From NCBI RefSeq assembly GCF_947500255.1, contig NZ_CANMRL010000007.1:62001-126000 (forward strand): 64,000 nt of DNA. The letters run 5' to 3'. How positions within the stretch are numbered: position 1 is the stretch's first letter; each line of letters begins with the position of its first letter. The notes beneath the pieces were generated by a model. It saw only the letters and a program-made list of their open reading frames with translations, was not told the DNA's origin and did no database searches. Both the position numbers and the translations under genes were made by a program. Below are positions 8,679-18,096 of this stretch, one piece after another. The DNA is from an uncultured Psychroserpens sp. Lineage in GTDB: Bacteria > Bacteroidota > Bacteroidia > Flavobacteriales > Flavobacteriaceae.

Positions 8679-9569
8679 TTACTTTACAAACTGTTTTGCT
8701 ACTGTTTCTGCTTTTCGGCTTTCAGAATAATCATAAAACCCTTCACCAGATTTAACACCTAGCTTTCCTGCTCTTACCATATTAACAAGTAAAGGGCAAG
8801 GTGCGTATTTTGGGTTTTTGAACCCGTCGTACATTACGTTCAAAATAGATAAGCACACGTCAAGTCCAATAAAATCGGCTAGTTGTAGAGGACCCATTGG
8901 ATGTGCCATACCTAATTTCATAACCGTATCTATTTCTTCGACACCAGCAACACCATTATACAAGGTCTCGATAGACTCATTGAGCATTGGCATTAAAATA
9001 CGATTAGCTACAAATCCAGGATAATCATTAACTTCTGTAGGTGTTTTACCTAGAGTTCTTGACAATTCCATAATCGTATTAGTTACATCATCACTAGTAT
9101 TGTAGCCACGAATAATCTCAACAAGCTTCATGATTGGTACAGGATTCATAAAATGCATCCCAATAACCATATCTGGACGAGAGGTCACGGCAGCAATTTG
9201 CGTAATAGAAATCGAAGACGTATTAGTAGCTAAAATAGTATCATCTGGACAAGCGTCATCTAACTGTTTAAAGATGTTTAGTTTTAAATCAATATTTTCT
9301 GTGGCAGCTTCAACGACAAGACCAGCATATTCTACTCCTTCGGTGATATTAGTAAACGTTGTAATATTATCTAAAGTGGCTTGCTTATCGGCTTCGGAAA
9401 TTTTCTCCTTAGCAACCATTCTATCTAAATTTTTAGAAATGGTAGCCATGCCTCGTTTAAGAGAGTCTTCGCTGATATCTATTAATTGAACTTTAAATCC
9501 AGATTGAGCGAAGGTGTGGGCAATTCCGTTTCCCATAGTTCCAGCTCCAATTACTGCTACATTTTTCAT
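8679..9569 (-). CDS. hbd: 3-hydroxybutyryl-CoA dehydrogenase
   Basis: This 296-residue NAD(P)-dependent enzyme interconverts acetoacetyl-CoA and 3-hydroxybutyryl-CoA. The Rossmann motif GAGTMGNGIAHTFAQSG is at residues 8-24. The catalytic histidine lies in IGMHFMNPVP, the linker in PGFVANRILMPMLNE, and the C-terminal 3HCDH domain ends with SGEGFYDYS. The length is normal for the single-function enzyme rather than the FadB fusion. An 84-base gap without a clear terminator separates it from the Gfo/Idh/MocA gene upstream. Confidence 0.96.
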   Translation of the reverse strand: MKNVAVIGAGTMGNGIAHTFAQSGFKVQLIDISEDSLKRGMATISKNLDRMVAKEKISEADKQATLDNITTFTNITEGVEYAGLVVEAATENIDLKLNIFKQLDDACPDDTILATNTSSISITQIAAVTSRPDMVIGMHFMNPVPIMKLVEIIRGYNTSDDVTNTIMELSRTLGKTPTEVNDYPGFVANRILMPMLNESIETLYNGVAGVEEIDTVMKLGMAHPMGPLQLADFIGLDVCLSILNVMYDGFKNPKYAPCPLLVNMVRAGKLGVKSGEGFYDYSESRKAETVAKQFVK

Positions 9570-9653
9570 TGAAAATTAGTTTTTATTTCCATAAGATTGG
9601 AAATCGTATTATTGTTTTTTTTTAAGTATTGAGGTTTCCTTCTTCAAAGGAGA

Positions 9654-10613
9654 TTAAAATTGATCTATAATCATCGTTGCAACTCGTAATGCTTCGGTAC
9701 CATCGTGTAATGTCACGATAGGCGTGGTATTATTGTTAATAGCATCGGCAAAGGTTTCTAGCTCATCTAAAATAGCATTATTGTTAGCTATTTCAGGGTT
9801 ATCAAAATAGATTTGCTTTTTTATACCTTCAGCATTTTGGAGTATCATATCAAAATCTCCAGGTTGTTCAGGTGCATCTTTCATTTTTACAACTTCACAT
9901 TTCTTTTCAAGAAAATCTACAGAGATATAAGCATCTTTTTGAAAGAAACGTGTTTTTCTCATATTCTTTAGTGAAATACGACTGGCTGTTAAATTGGCAA
10001 CACAGCCATTTTCGAATTCAATACGTGCATTTGCAATATCAGGAGTATCACTAATAACTGAAACACCACTAGCTGAGACGTTCTTTACTTTAGACTTCAC
10101 TACGCTCAAGATAATATCAATATCATGAATCATTAAGTCAAGAACAACAGGAACATCTGTACCACGAGGGTTGAATTCAGCTAATCGATGTGTTTCAATA
10201 AACATTGGATTGTTTACTTGATCTCTCACCGCAATAAATGCAGGATTAAAACGCTCTACATGCCCAACTTGCCCTCTAATATCATGTTCAGCTAATAAAG
10301 ACCTAATGTGCTCTGCTTCTTCAACTGTATTCGTAATAGGTTTCTCAATAAAAATATGCTTGCCTTTGGCAATGGCTTTTTTAGCACAATCATAGTGAGA
10401 TAAGGTTGGCGTAACGATATCTACCATATCTACAGCTTCTATAAGCCCTTCAATTGAATCAAAATATTTGTAACCAAATTCTGCTTCTACCTTTTTTGCA
10501 TTGGTTTCGTCTGCATCATAAAACCCAACAAGATTATATTTATCAGATTGATTAAGAAGTCTTAAATGAATTTTACCAAGGTGACCAGCACCAAGAACAC
10601 CTGCTTTTAGCAT
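9654..10613 (-). CDS. Gfo/Idh/MocA-family oxidoreductase
   Basis: This 319-residue protein has an N-terminal Rossmann fold (GAGHLGKIHLRLL, residues 8-20), the conserved EKPI catalytic-region motif (about 93-96) and a C-terminal alpha/beta domain with HDIDIILS. Members reduce or oxidise sugars, inositols or biliverdin-like substrates. The substrate cannot be told from sequence. A -7 box (TATTTTTG) lies 17 bases upstream, so it has its own promoter and probably starts the transcript that continues into hbd. Confidence 0.94.
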   Translation of the reverse strand: MLKAGVLGAGHLGKIHLRLLNQSDKYNLVGFYDADETNAKKVEAEFGYKYFDSIEGLIEAVDMVDIVTPTLSHYDCAKKAIAKGKHIFIEKPITNTVEEAEHIRSLLAEHDIRGQVGHVERFNPAFIAVRDQVNNPMFIETHRLAEFNPRGTDVPVVLDLMIHDIDIILSVVKSKVKNVSASGVSVISDTPDIANARIEFENGCVANLTASRISLKNMRKTRFFQKDAYISVDFLEKKCEVVKMKDAPEQPGDFDMILQNAEGIKKQIYFDNPEIANNNAILDELETFADAINNNTTPIVTLHDGTEALRVATMIIDQF

Positions 10614-10629
10614 TATTTTATGTTTTCAA

Positions 10630-10637
10630 CAAAAATA
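10630..10637 (-). promoter_or_regulatory. Putative -7 box of the Gfo/Idh/MocA gene
   Basis: On the minus strand this reads TATTTTTG, matching the Bacteroidota TAnnTTTG -7 element, 17 bases before the start codon. No good TTG -33 element is seen at the normal distance. Confidence 0.4.
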
Positions 10638-10769
10638 AGATTTTTCAGAGTTTTTTTGTGTGAAATGAATAATAAAAAATAGTTGTTTTTATGTAGTTGA
10701 TAAATCAATTAGATTTAACTTTCAGTATAAAAATGTTTCAGTTATTTTAGCATAGTAAACTTAACTACT

Positions 10770-11411
10770 TTGAAAGACACGCTTAAACATCAAGGACTAC
10801 GACAAAAACTGGTCGCAACGATTAAAAAGAAAGGGATTACCAACGAACAGGTGTTAAATGCTATTGGTAAAATTCCTAGACACCTATTTATGGATTCTGG
10901 GTTTTTAGATCATGCCTATCAAGATAAAGCTTTTCCTATTGCAGCAGATCAAACGATTTCACAGCCTTATACAGTGGCTTTTCAAACCGAATTATTACAA
11001 GTTAAATCTGGCGATAAAGTTTTAGAAATTGGAACTGGAAGTGGCTACCAAACTGCTGTATTGTGTGTGTTAGGAGCAAAGGTGTTTAGTATTGAACGTC
11101 AGCATGAACTATATAAAAAAACCAGTAAGTTTTTACCAAAGTTAGGATATAGAGCCAAAAAATTCATTTTTGGAGACGGTTATATAGGTTTAGAATCTGA
11201 AGCACCTTTTGATAGTATTATTGTCACGGCTGGAGCGCCTTTTGTCCCAAAACCATTATTAAGTCAATTAAAAATAGGAGGTCGGTTGGTTATTCCAGTT
11301 GGAGATGACATACAAATTATGACACTCTTCATTAGAAAAGGTCTCAAAGAGTTTGAACAACATGAGTTTGGAGAATTTCGATTTGTGCCTTTGTTAGAGG
11401 ATAAGAATTAA
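10770..11411 (+). CDS. pcm: Protein-L-isoaspartate O-methyltransferase
   Basis: This 213-residue repair enzyme methylates L-isoaspartyl residues using S-adenosylmethionine. It contains the PCMT motifs PRHLFMDSGFLDHAYQDKA, ADQTISQPYTVAFQTELL and the SAM-binding LEIGTGSGYQTAVLC. The start is TTG at 10770: a stop at 10728 closes the frame upstream, no ATG lies between, and the residues after TTG (MKDTLKHQGL) match flavobacterial homologues. The C-terminus (FRFVPLL) is complete. Directly after the stop, in the same frame, lies a T9SS sorting-domain remnant. Confidence 0.95.
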   Translation: MKDTLKHQGLRQKLVATIKKKGITNEQVLNAIGKIPRHLFMDSGFLDHAYQDKAFPIAADQTISQPYTVAFQTELLQVKSGDKVLEIGTGSGYQTAVLCVLGAKVFSIERQHELYKKTSKFLPKLGYRAKKFIFGDGYIGLESEAPFDSIIVTAGAPFVPKPLLSQLKIGGRLVIPVGDDIQIMTLFIRKGLKEFEQHEFGEFRFVPLLEDKN

Positions 11412-11525
11412 ATTGAATTTCAAAATCCAGAAAGTATTGAAACTACTGGTTTAGCTTCAGGATTATACTTTTTTACAGTGGCTTCAAATGGTGTTGAAGA
11501 TATGTTTAAGTTGATTAAAAAGTAG
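11412..11525 (+). pseudogene. Remnant of a T9SS type A C-terminal sorting domain
   Basis: The 37 codons after the pcm stop read IETTGLASGLYFFTVASNG and end in FKLIKK before TAG. This is the last strand pair of the Bacteroidota type IX secretion sorting domain. There is no start codon and no upstream passenger: the codon before it is the pcm TAA. It looks like the 3' end of a deleted or decayed secreted-protein gene. A translational fusion by readthrough is possible but unlikely. Confidence 0.75.
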
Positions 11526-11557
11526 GTATAAGTCACGGATTTTTGCAAAAACTAGTC

Positions 11558-12049
11558 TTATAAGAACCTTTCCATTGTATAATCGTCCATAACATACCCT
11601 TGGCCTATATCTTGAACTACTGTTCCTGTTTTTATGAACCCTAATTTCTCATAGGCTTTAATAGAATGCGTATTATGTCTATTTATAGTTAGCGTTATAG
11701 ATTGGCATCTATTATTAATTGCTTCTTGTTCAATAAAGTTTAATGCTGTTTTTCCAATACCAAGACCTCTAAGGTCTTTTGATACATATATTTTACTTAG
11801 AAATAAGGAAGTGTTTTTCTTTTTAATAGATAAGTAACCTGCTAGGTTTTGATTGTGACTGATGATATAATACATATAACCATTCTCAATTTGCGTACTA
11901 ATGGCTTCAGGAGACTGAAATTTAGCTAACATGTATTCGACTTGGTCAACTCCAATTATAGGTGTGTAATGCTCATGCCAAATGAGGTTGGCTAACTGTG
12001 CAATAGTATGGCAGTCATCTTTATTTTTTACAATACGAATTTCTGTCAT
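11558..12049 (-). CDS. GNAT-family N-acetyltransferase
   Basis: This 163-residue protein has the full GNAT fold: beta-4 with the SKIYVSKDLRGLGIGKTAL acetyl-CoA-binding motif (about 90-108), then LTINRHNTHSIKAYEKLGF, which is motif B with the conserved Asn and Tyr. Such small members acetylate amino groups of metabolites, antibiotics or protein N-termini; the substrate is unknown. It follows the X-Pro peptidase gene with no gap, so the two are in one transcript. Confidence 0.94.
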   Translation of the reverse strand: MTEIRIVKNKDDCHTIAQLANLIWHEHYTPIIGVDQVEYMLAKFQSPEAISTQIENGYMYYIISHNQNLAGYLSIKKKNTSLFLSKIYVSKDLRGLGIGKTALNFIEQEAINNRCQSITLTINRHNTHSIKAYEKLGFIKTGTVVQDIGQGYVMDDYTMERFL

Positions 12050-13891
12050 TTATTTGTTTGTAGCTTTCTTATAAGCCTTTATTCCTCCAACTATTGGAAG
12101 CTTTAAATTGGTGTTTTTAATGTTAATTGTTAACTGAGTTCCCGAATCTGGATGCAGTGTAAATTCTTGATCGCTTGAAAAGATCATTAATCCTATTTGC
12201 TGGCCTTTCTTAATGATTTGGTCATCTGGTTGCAAGTCAAAATTTAAGCTATATGTTTTATTGGGTTGTAACGGTTCACTTTCGCTAAGCGACTTATGGT
12301 TTTGAGGATCTGCCCAACCACGAGTAATAATGTCGTTAGTAATTTTTCCGCCATCCCAAGGTAATGCAACTAGCCAAACCGATAGGTTTGCTGCAGGTTT
12401 ACTACTACTTAATTCAATAGTTATGTTTGCTAATCCTGAGATATGTATATCTTCAGTAAGTGTTGGAGAGACATATAACAATCTGTTTTTTGAACTTTCA
12501 GCTTTCGCTAAATCTTTTCCAGAGAAGCTTACATTATCAATGAGTTGTTCGGTTTTTACCTTACCTTTAGTTTTGGATGTAGTCAAGCCTCCAACGTTAT
12601 TTCCACCAGAAGAGAGATGTAAAATAACATTTGTAGCATCTGGGTTTGGATAATCCTTATAAGCTGTTGGATTTGCTCTTTTATCATCCTCTCTAACAAT
12701 ATATGCTTTGTTCTCTTCATTTTCAACACCATTTTCAATGCCATGTAAGTATCGTGTAAACCAACGGTTCATCATAGCAGTTGGAGGAGGACCACCATGT
12801 CCATTTTGATGGTAATATATTTGTGTTGGTAATCCTTTTTCTTTTGCAGCTTTATAGATACGAAAGCTATGTTCTGGCATAACATTCCAATCGTTAAATC
12901 CATGAGACATTAATAAAGCAGCTTTCATTGATTTCATTTTATTAAGATAGTCACGTCCAGCCCAAAAGTCATTATAGTCTCCAGTAATTCTGTCTATACC
13001 ATTTGCCATTTCTGTATCTCTAACTGTTTTGTTGTTATAAGGACGTTTACTTTCATCTCCACTATGAATATAATCGTAAAGTACATCTATATCTTCTCCT
13101 AAATAACCACCTGGAGAACGTACCAATCCGTTAGATCTGTAGTAATGATAATAGGATGTATTAGGAGCTACAGGAATAATCACTTCTAAACCTTCTACGC
13201 CAGTTGTGGCTGCAGCTAGAGGTAAAGTTCCATTGTAAGATGTTCCAGTCATGCCAACCTTACCTGTAGACCAAAATGCTTCTACTTCCTCTGTTCCGTA
13301 AGGAGAGGTGTAACCTTTTGCTCGACCATTTAGCCAATCGATCACAGCTTTTGGTGCTAATGATTCATTATCACCTCCAACGGTTGGAGCACCTTGCGAC
13401 AGCCCTGTTCCAGGCGATGATGAATGTACTACTATATAACCGCGTGGCAACCAAGTTCTAATTAATGAATTGGAAATAATCGGACGTTTTCCGCGACGCT
13501 TTACTTCGGGATGCACTCGTTCTTCAGCAGCTTCTCCTAGTTCTACTTTTACATTCCAGAATACACCTTCAACATCGGCTGCAACTCCAGCATAGTATGG
13601 ACTAGTTTCATAAATTACAGGAAGTTTTAAACCTTCACTGTCAGTTTGCTCAGGTCGTGTTACATCAACATGCATGCGATCTGGTTTACCATCACCATCA
13701 GTATCAAAATTTGTTTCGACCCAGAGATCATGCCTGATCCAATTTCCCGAATCACTGAATGCTTTGACAATCTGAGCTTCACCATCTTTAAAAACAGGTT
13801 GAGCTTTAATTGAAGTATCTTGAGCAGAGGTCAAAAAACCTATAGACAATGCTAATAGTGTAAGAGTATTTGATTTAAATGAAAATGTCAT
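12050..13891 (-). CDS. Secreted X-Pro dipeptidyl-peptidase (S15 family)
   Basis: This 613-residue protein has an N-terminal signal peptide (about 1-24) and an alpha/beta-hydrolase domain with the nucleophile S218 in GMTGTSYNG, an acid D334 in GFNDWNV and a histidine H365 in NGHGG. The S15 C-terminal jelly-roll follows (about 400-600). The sequence TTGVEGLE after the nucleophile is typical of Xaa-Pro dipeptidyl-peptidases rather than cocaine esterases. It would cleave X-Pro dipeptides from peptides in the periplasm. No T9SS domain is present. Confidence 0.93.
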   Translation of the reverse strand: MTFSFKSNTLTLLALSIGFLTSAQDTSIKAQPVFKDGEAQIVKAFSDSGNWIRHDLWVETNFDTDGDGKPDRMHVDVTRPEQTDSEGLKLPVIYETSPYYAGVAADVEGVFWNVKVELGEAAEERVHPEVKRRGKRPIISNSLIRTWLPRGYIVVHSSSPGTGLSQGAPTVGGDNESLAPKAVIDWLNGRAKGYTSPYGTEEVEAFWSTGKVGMTGTSYNGTLPLAAATTGVEGLEVIIPVAPNTSYYHYYRSNGLVRSPGGYLGEDIDVLYDYIHSGDESKRPYNNKTVRDTEMANGIDRITGDYNDFWAGRDYLNKMKSMKAALLMSHGFNDWNVMPEHSFRIYKAAKEKGLPTQIYYHQNGHGGPPPTAMMNRWFTRYLHGIENGVENEENKAYIVREDDKRANPTAYKDYPNPDATNVILHLSSGGNNVGGLTTSKTKGKVKTEQLIDNVSFSGKDLAKAESSKNRLLYVSPTLTEDIHISGLANITIELSSSKPAANLSVWLVALPWDGGKITNDIITRGWADPQNHKSLSESEPLQPNKTYSLNFDLQPDDQIIKKGQQIGLMIFSSDQEFTLHPDSGTQLTINIKNTNLKLPIVGGIKAYKKATNK

Positions 13892-13952
13892 AGCTAATGT
13901 GATAATAATGTTTTGATAAAAATAAGAAGTAAAATGTCTAAACTGAAATGAT

Positions 13953-14471
13953 TTAACCTTTTGATAGTAGTTGTTTCATCTCATAGTTGAAAACCTCAAG
14001 AATTTCTGCTTCTTTTTTAGTTTTCTCACCTACGACACAACCGCCATGTACATTTATAATACTTACGGATTTGTTATTGATTGTTTTTTCTTTTATTAGA
14101 AAAGGAGCGGCCCATCCAACAGAATATTCAAATAGATAAAAATCATGTTCTTTATAGAATTGTTGTGCTATAAATGCCATTCTGCTAAAGAGTTCTTTAA
14201 TTTCATCGTCATCTAGCTTTGTGATAGCGGAAAGCTGATATTGTGTTTTGATTTTTCCAATAGTATTTAATTTAGAGCTCAACTTTTGTCTTAATGCTGT
14301 ATTAGAGAAATGACTATTTATTGAATCCACTTTTTTATTTAAAATATCCTTTAGTTTAGCGCTTCGGGTATCTTGCTTTGCTAGGGTTTGGGTAAGTGTC
14401 TTTTTCTCTTGGGAATATACACTTTTATAGGTAAAAATTGATAAACAAATACATAATATAAGCTTCATCAT
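13953..14471 (-). CDS. Exported protein of unknown function
   Basis: I chose the ATG at 14471 (172 residues). The frame is open further upstream, but that part overlaps the preceding gene in another frame, while this start gives a clear signal peptide ending near VYSQ (residue 21). The mature part is alpha-helical (about 25-100), followed by a beta-rich stretch with VGWAAPFLIKEKTINNKSV and INVHGGCVVGEK. The start lies 1 base after the stop of the NTF2-like gene, so translation is coupled. I do not recognise the family. Confidence 0.8.
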   Translation of the reverse strand: MMKLILCICLSIFTYKSVYSQEKKTLTQTLAKQDTRSAKLKDILNKKVDSINSHFSNTALRQKLSSKLNTIGKIKTQYQLSAITKLDDDEIKELFSRMAFIAQQFYKEHDFYLFEYSVGWAAPFLIKEKTINNKSVSIINVHGGCVVGEKTKKEAEILEVFNYEMKQLLSKG

Positions 14472-14472
14472 C

Positions 14473-14988
14473 TTATTTGTTTTTAAGATACTTTTTTGGT
14501 ATTTGGTTATCATCTGTTTCTTGTTGCCAATAAATATTGATAATCCACCAACGACTACCATCATTAAGCAGTTGAATACTATTAATGCCTCGCATAAAAG
14601 GTTCTGTATCGCTTTTATTTCTAAAGGATTCATAGGTGCTAAATACTTGAGTGATATTTCCAAAGGTTTGCACATTACGACCTATTTCAACTTCGTGGAA
14701 CCCATTTTCAACAAGCCATTTACCAGCACGTTGAATATAATCATCTGGCGTCATGAAAGTCGCACCATGTACACCTTCTTTAGTCTTACCAGTAGGAATG
14801 AGCTTTGCGTCTTTATGGAAAAGGTATTTGAATAGTTCCCAATTCCGAGCTTCACCTTTATCGCCAGAGATTACACTGTAAAGGGTTTCTATTGTGCTAT
14901 CTAATGATTCAACTTTTTTTGCATAGTCATTGTTTTGACCATAACTAAATAGACCAACAACAAAAACAATTAGAACTAAATTTTTCAT
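14473..14988 (-). CDS. Exported NTF2-like (SnoaL-type) protein
   Basis: A signal peptide (MKNLVLIVFVVGLFSYGQ) precedes a 150-residue domain with the SnoaL/NTF2-like pattern: an initial helix with LYSVISGDKGEARNWELFKYLF, an ATFMTPDDYIQRAGKWL helix and a C-terminal sheet ending RWWIINIYWQQE. This fold is used by many small-ligand binding or ancillary proteins, and no catalytic residues can be assigned. It lies just downstream of the DUF5686 gene (10-base gap) and upstream of the unknown exported gene, so all three may be one operon. Confidence 0.88.
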   Translation of the reverse strand: MKNLVLIVFVVGLFSYGQNNDYAKKVESLDSTIETLYSVISGDKGEARNWELFKYLFHKDAKLIPTGKTKEGVHGATFMTPDDYIQRAGKWLVENGFHEVEIGRNVQTFGNITQVFSTYESFRNKSDTEPFMRGINSIQLLNDGSRWWIINIYWQQETDDNQIPKKYLKNK

Positions 14989-14998
14989 AATGTTTAGA

Positions 14999-17464
14999 TT
15001 AGAAGAATTTCAAACCAAACAAAATCGCATCGCTTTGAAATCCGCTTTGATACGAACGTACGTAATCTAAACGTAAAAATCTAAATTTTCCCCAACCAAT
15101 ATTGTCTAAACCTATTGTATATTCTTGATACGGTTTGTTGTCTGGAGTAGATAGAGCATGAGCACCAACAATTAAATTAAAATTAAGTTTCTTTAAAAGC
15201 GGAACTCTTCCTAGCAAGAAGCCATTAAAATCATGCTCGGCATGCATTTCTAAATAAGAATCATTTGTACTCGCTGTATAGTATGGTAAATTATTAAATA
15301 CATTTAGATATGAGCCAGAACCAACCTGGGTTTGGTTGCCATTAAAGTGCTGGAAATCAACAAAAGCGATATCATCACCACCAAAGAATTTGCCAGCTTT
15401 CGCATTATACCTAAAACGTCCTTTGTCTCCTAAATTAAGTCCTTGTGTAACTCTAAGCTTTACTTGATCAAAATTATAGTCATCTACAGATGATGCAAAT
15501 CCTTTTTCATAACCTAAAATAACTGTTGGGTATTTAGAATTAGGGACATTAAATTTTCCATTAGGATAACTCAAATAATCTTGTGCAAAATTGATACGTG
15601 CAGTAAGATTAAACTTCATAATGTTATGTGTATCAAAAGGAGCTACACCATATGCCGTTTCATCTAATGGATTATTACTAGTATACACCTTATCGTCTTT
15701 AGGGTACCAAGCTTGATCTGTGGTATTGAATAATGCTTTGCGCCTTTGGTAACCTAAATTTGCATTAATTCTAAATCCGTTAAATAACTCATTAGAGTAG
15801 GAGGCTTGAACATAACTATTCTCATAGATCTTCATGTAATTTTCTTCAGAAAATAAAGAAAAACCAGTATTCAATGCTTTAGAAATAGGGTTACTCGCAT
15901 TAAACTGTTGCGTTGTAACACCACCAGAAAGTGTTAAGAATGGTCTACTCTTATTGTTAAATTTGTATGTAGCAGAAAGTGTTCCTCTTAAGCGATCATC
16001 ACTAAACCCATAATTAATATTTCCTCTTATAGAGAAGAAGCGCTCAAAGTCATCAAAACTTTTTGTGTAGAACGCACCAATATTGGCATTCCAACCTTGA
16101 ACAGTATTAAAACTAATAGCTTCTATAGGAGAAGAAATGCCAGCGCTCCAGTTTTCATAAGAATTTCTATAGGTATAACCTCCAATAACATCACCGAGTT
16201 TAAACTTATTATTAACGCTGTCTACAGAATCTTTATAGGTTTTAGATTCTCTTACAATTTGGATGCTATCTTTTTTGACATAATCTGTGACTTCTTCAAG
16301 TGTCAATGGTACAGGTCTTATGGTATTCCAAAAGGTAGAATCTTTTTTATTGGCTTCGTCTGCAAACGATACTATTTCTCGAGTAAAATCCTTACGTGTT
16401 AGACCAGGATTGAATTCATAACTACTGTATACAGCAGTAAATCGACCATCTCCTTTAATTCCTAAGATACCATACTTGAAATCAATATTTTGAGAGATCT
16501 TTGCCCAAATATTATCTTTTTCAGAAAACGAAAAGTTTTGAGTAATAGTAATTTTATCAACTGCAGGAATTCGGGCTTGTGTTCCTGTGATATCTAATTC
16601 GGCCGCATATATAGTCCATTGATCTTCAACAATATAGATATAGCCTTCAAAAACAGGGTCATTTTCACGTCTTGGCGTTGCTTTAATCTTATTGATGAGG
16701 TTTCCTCTATCATCATAAAAGATACCTTCTAATTTATAGCGATAATATCCAAAAGCATTATTTGCAATAGGTGTAATGATTTGATTTCCTATTTCTACTG
16801 TATTATTGTAAAGATCATAATCGACATCAATAGCATTATTAAAACTAAAACCATTATCATCACCACTCACTTTAGAGGCTAATATTTTTTCTTTGAGTTT
16901 ACTTGGTCTTAAAAATTCTAATTTAGAAACGGTTTCAGATAAATAGATGACACCACTTCTTGTTGAGTCTAATCCACCTCCGAGATCACCAACTTCGGCA
17001 CCGAGAATTTTTTCTGGAGCATCTTTAATTCGGATCAATCCGCGAGAATAAAAATCTGATTTGTAGCTCTGTATTTTCGCTTGGTTTTCTTTTCGTTTGG
17101 CAATAGCCTGACGCATGATGATATTTGCAGGGTTTTCTTCGGCATTAACAATTACTTCATTTAGGGAGATTTCCTCATCTAACAAAGTTGCATCCAAAGT
17201 ATATGGAAACGAATTGATGTCTACTTTTTTCTTTACTGTTTTGTAACCTAAATACTGAAATACAACAGTGTAATTTCCAGATTTGGTAATATTGAGCTCA
17301 TAGTTTCCGTCTTCATTGCTAGTGGTTCCTGTATATGTGTTTTCAATGTAAATATTTACAAAAGGTAAGGCTTTGTCATTATTGTCTGTTACTGTTCCTT
17401 TAACTTGGGAAAAACTGTGAATACTAAATAAAAGGGTAAATGCAAGGAGTAAATTTTGTTTCAT
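14999..17464 (-). CDS. DUF5686 outer-membrane protein with CarboxypepD_reg domain
   Basis: This 821-residue protein has a signal peptide (about 1-19), a CarboxypepD_reg-like beta-sandwich domain (about 20-105, VKGTVTDNNDKALPFVNIYI) and then a DUF5686 region with many aromatic beta-hairpins ending in FQSDAILFGLKFF, a C-terminal phenylalanine typical of outer-membrane barrels. Such proteins are numerous in Bacteroidota; their function is unknown, perhaps in cell-surface assembly. No TonB box or plug is seen, so it is not a SusC protein. Confidence 0.92.
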   Translation of the reverse strand: MKQNLLLAFTLLFSIHSFSQVKGTVTDNNDKALPFVNIYIENTYTGTTSNEDGNYELNITKSGNYTVVFQYLGYKTVKKKVDINSFPYTLDATLLDEEISLNEVIVNAEENPANIIMRQAIAKRKENQAKIQSYKSDFYSRGLIRIKDAPEKILGAEVGDLGGGLDSTRSGVIYLSETVSKLEFLRPSKLKEKILASKVSGDDNGFSFNNAIDVDYDLYNNTVEIGNQIITPIANNAFGYYRYKLEGIFYDDRGNLINKIKATPRRENDPVFEGYIYIVEDQWTIYAAELDITGTQARIPAVDKITITQNFSFSEKDNIWAKISQNIDFKYGILGIKGDGRFTAVYSSYEFNPGLTRKDFTREIVSFADEANKKDSTFWNTIRPVPLTLEEVTDYVKKDSIQIVRESKTYKDSVDSVNNKFKLGDVIGGYTYRNSYENWSAGISSPIEAISFNTVQGWNANIGAFYTKSFDDFERFFSIRGNINYGFSDDRLRGTLSATYKFNNKSRPFLTLSGGVTTQQFNASNPISKALNTGFSLFSEENYMKIYENSYVQASYSNELFNGFRINANLGYQRRKALFNTTDQAWYPKDDKVYTSNNPLDETAYGVAPFDTHNIMKFNLTARINFAQDYLSYPNGKFNVPNSKYPTVILGYEKGFASSVDDYNFDQVKLRVTQGLNLGDKGRFRYNAKAGKFFGGDDIAFVDFQHFNGNQTQVGSGSYLNVFNNLPYYTASTNDSYLEMHAEHDFNGFLLGRVPLLKKLNFNLIVGAHALSTPDNKPYQEYTIGLDNIGWGKFRFLRLDYVRSYQSGFQSDAILFGLKFF

Positions 17465-17529
17465 AAGAATTGATTGATGGTTTTTTTATATAGACGCATT
17501 TTTTTATAAAAAGGTTGCCTAAGCGATGC

Positions 17530-17537
17530 CAAACATA
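17530..17537 (-). promoter_or_regulatory. Putative -7 box of the DUF5686 operon
   Basis: The minus strand reads TATGTTTG, a full match to TAnnTTTG, 66 bases before the DUF5686 start. A -33 TTG is not seen at a proper distance. Confidence 0.35.
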
Positions 17538-17631
17538 GCCATTAATTTAAATGACTTTTGTTAAACAATCATAAATAAAACCAAGTTTACTGTTAAATAT
17601 TGCCTTGGAATACATGGTAATTTACAATGTG

Positions 17632-18090
17632 TTATTTGTAGATTTTTTTAATACGATCTAGGTTTCGCTTATTGTCACGATCTTTAATGGTGTCACGTTT
17701 ATCGAAGAGTTTTTTACCTTTTCCTAATGCAATTTCTAATTTTGCTAAGCCTTTTTCATTGATAAATAAACGCAGTGGAATAATTGCATTTCCTTTAACA
17801 TTAACTTCTTTTTCTAACTTTTTAAGTTCACGTTTATTAAGTAGAAGCTTACGCTCGGCTTTAGGTTTGTGGTTGTAGTAGTTGCCGTAGATATATTCTT
17901 GAATCGTCATATTAATGACAAATAACTCACCACGATCATTAAACTCACAAAAACTTTCGGCTATAGAAGCTTTGCTATCTCTAATGGATTTAATTTCAGT
18001 TCCAGTAAGCACAATACCAGCAGTATAAGTGTCGAGAATTTCGTACTCAAATTTTGCTTTTTTATTCTTTATGTTAACCGGTTTTTGCAT
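17632..18090 (-). CDS. smpB: SsrA-binding protein SmpB
   Basis: This 152-residue partner of tmRNA in trans-translation has all SmpB motifs: [58 protein letters not shown] and a basic C-terminal tail ([21 protein letters not shown] region). I chose the ATG at 18090 rather than the TTG at 18099, because a -7 box overlaps the latter and the family starts with MQK. The tmRNA gene itself is not in the window. The short distance from the -7 box suggests a leaderless or nearly leaderless mRNA. Confidence 0.97.
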   Translation of the reverse strand: MQKPVNIKNKKAKFEYEILDTYTAGIVLTGTEIKSIRDSKASIAESFCEFNDRGELFVINMTIQEYIYGNYYNHKPKAERKLLLNKRELKKLEKEVNVKGNAIIPLRLFINEKGLAKLEIALGKGKKLFDKRDTIKDRDNKRNLDRIKKIYK

Positions 18091-18096
18091 GGAGAG

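Noticed and set aside
9130-9489. A 119-codon open frame on the plus strand
   Set aside because: It lies opposite the 3-hydroxybutyryl-CoA dehydrogenase gene, has no recognisable domain, and its composition is that of an antisense shadow.
12330-12653. A 107-codon open frame on the plus strand
   Set aside because: It lies opposite the X-Pro dipeptidyl-peptidase gene and has no domain or promoter of its own.
14472-14675. The first 68 codons of the longer frame of the unknown exported protein
   Set aside because: They overlap the NTF2-like gene in another frame; the internal ATG (14471) gives a clear signal peptide.
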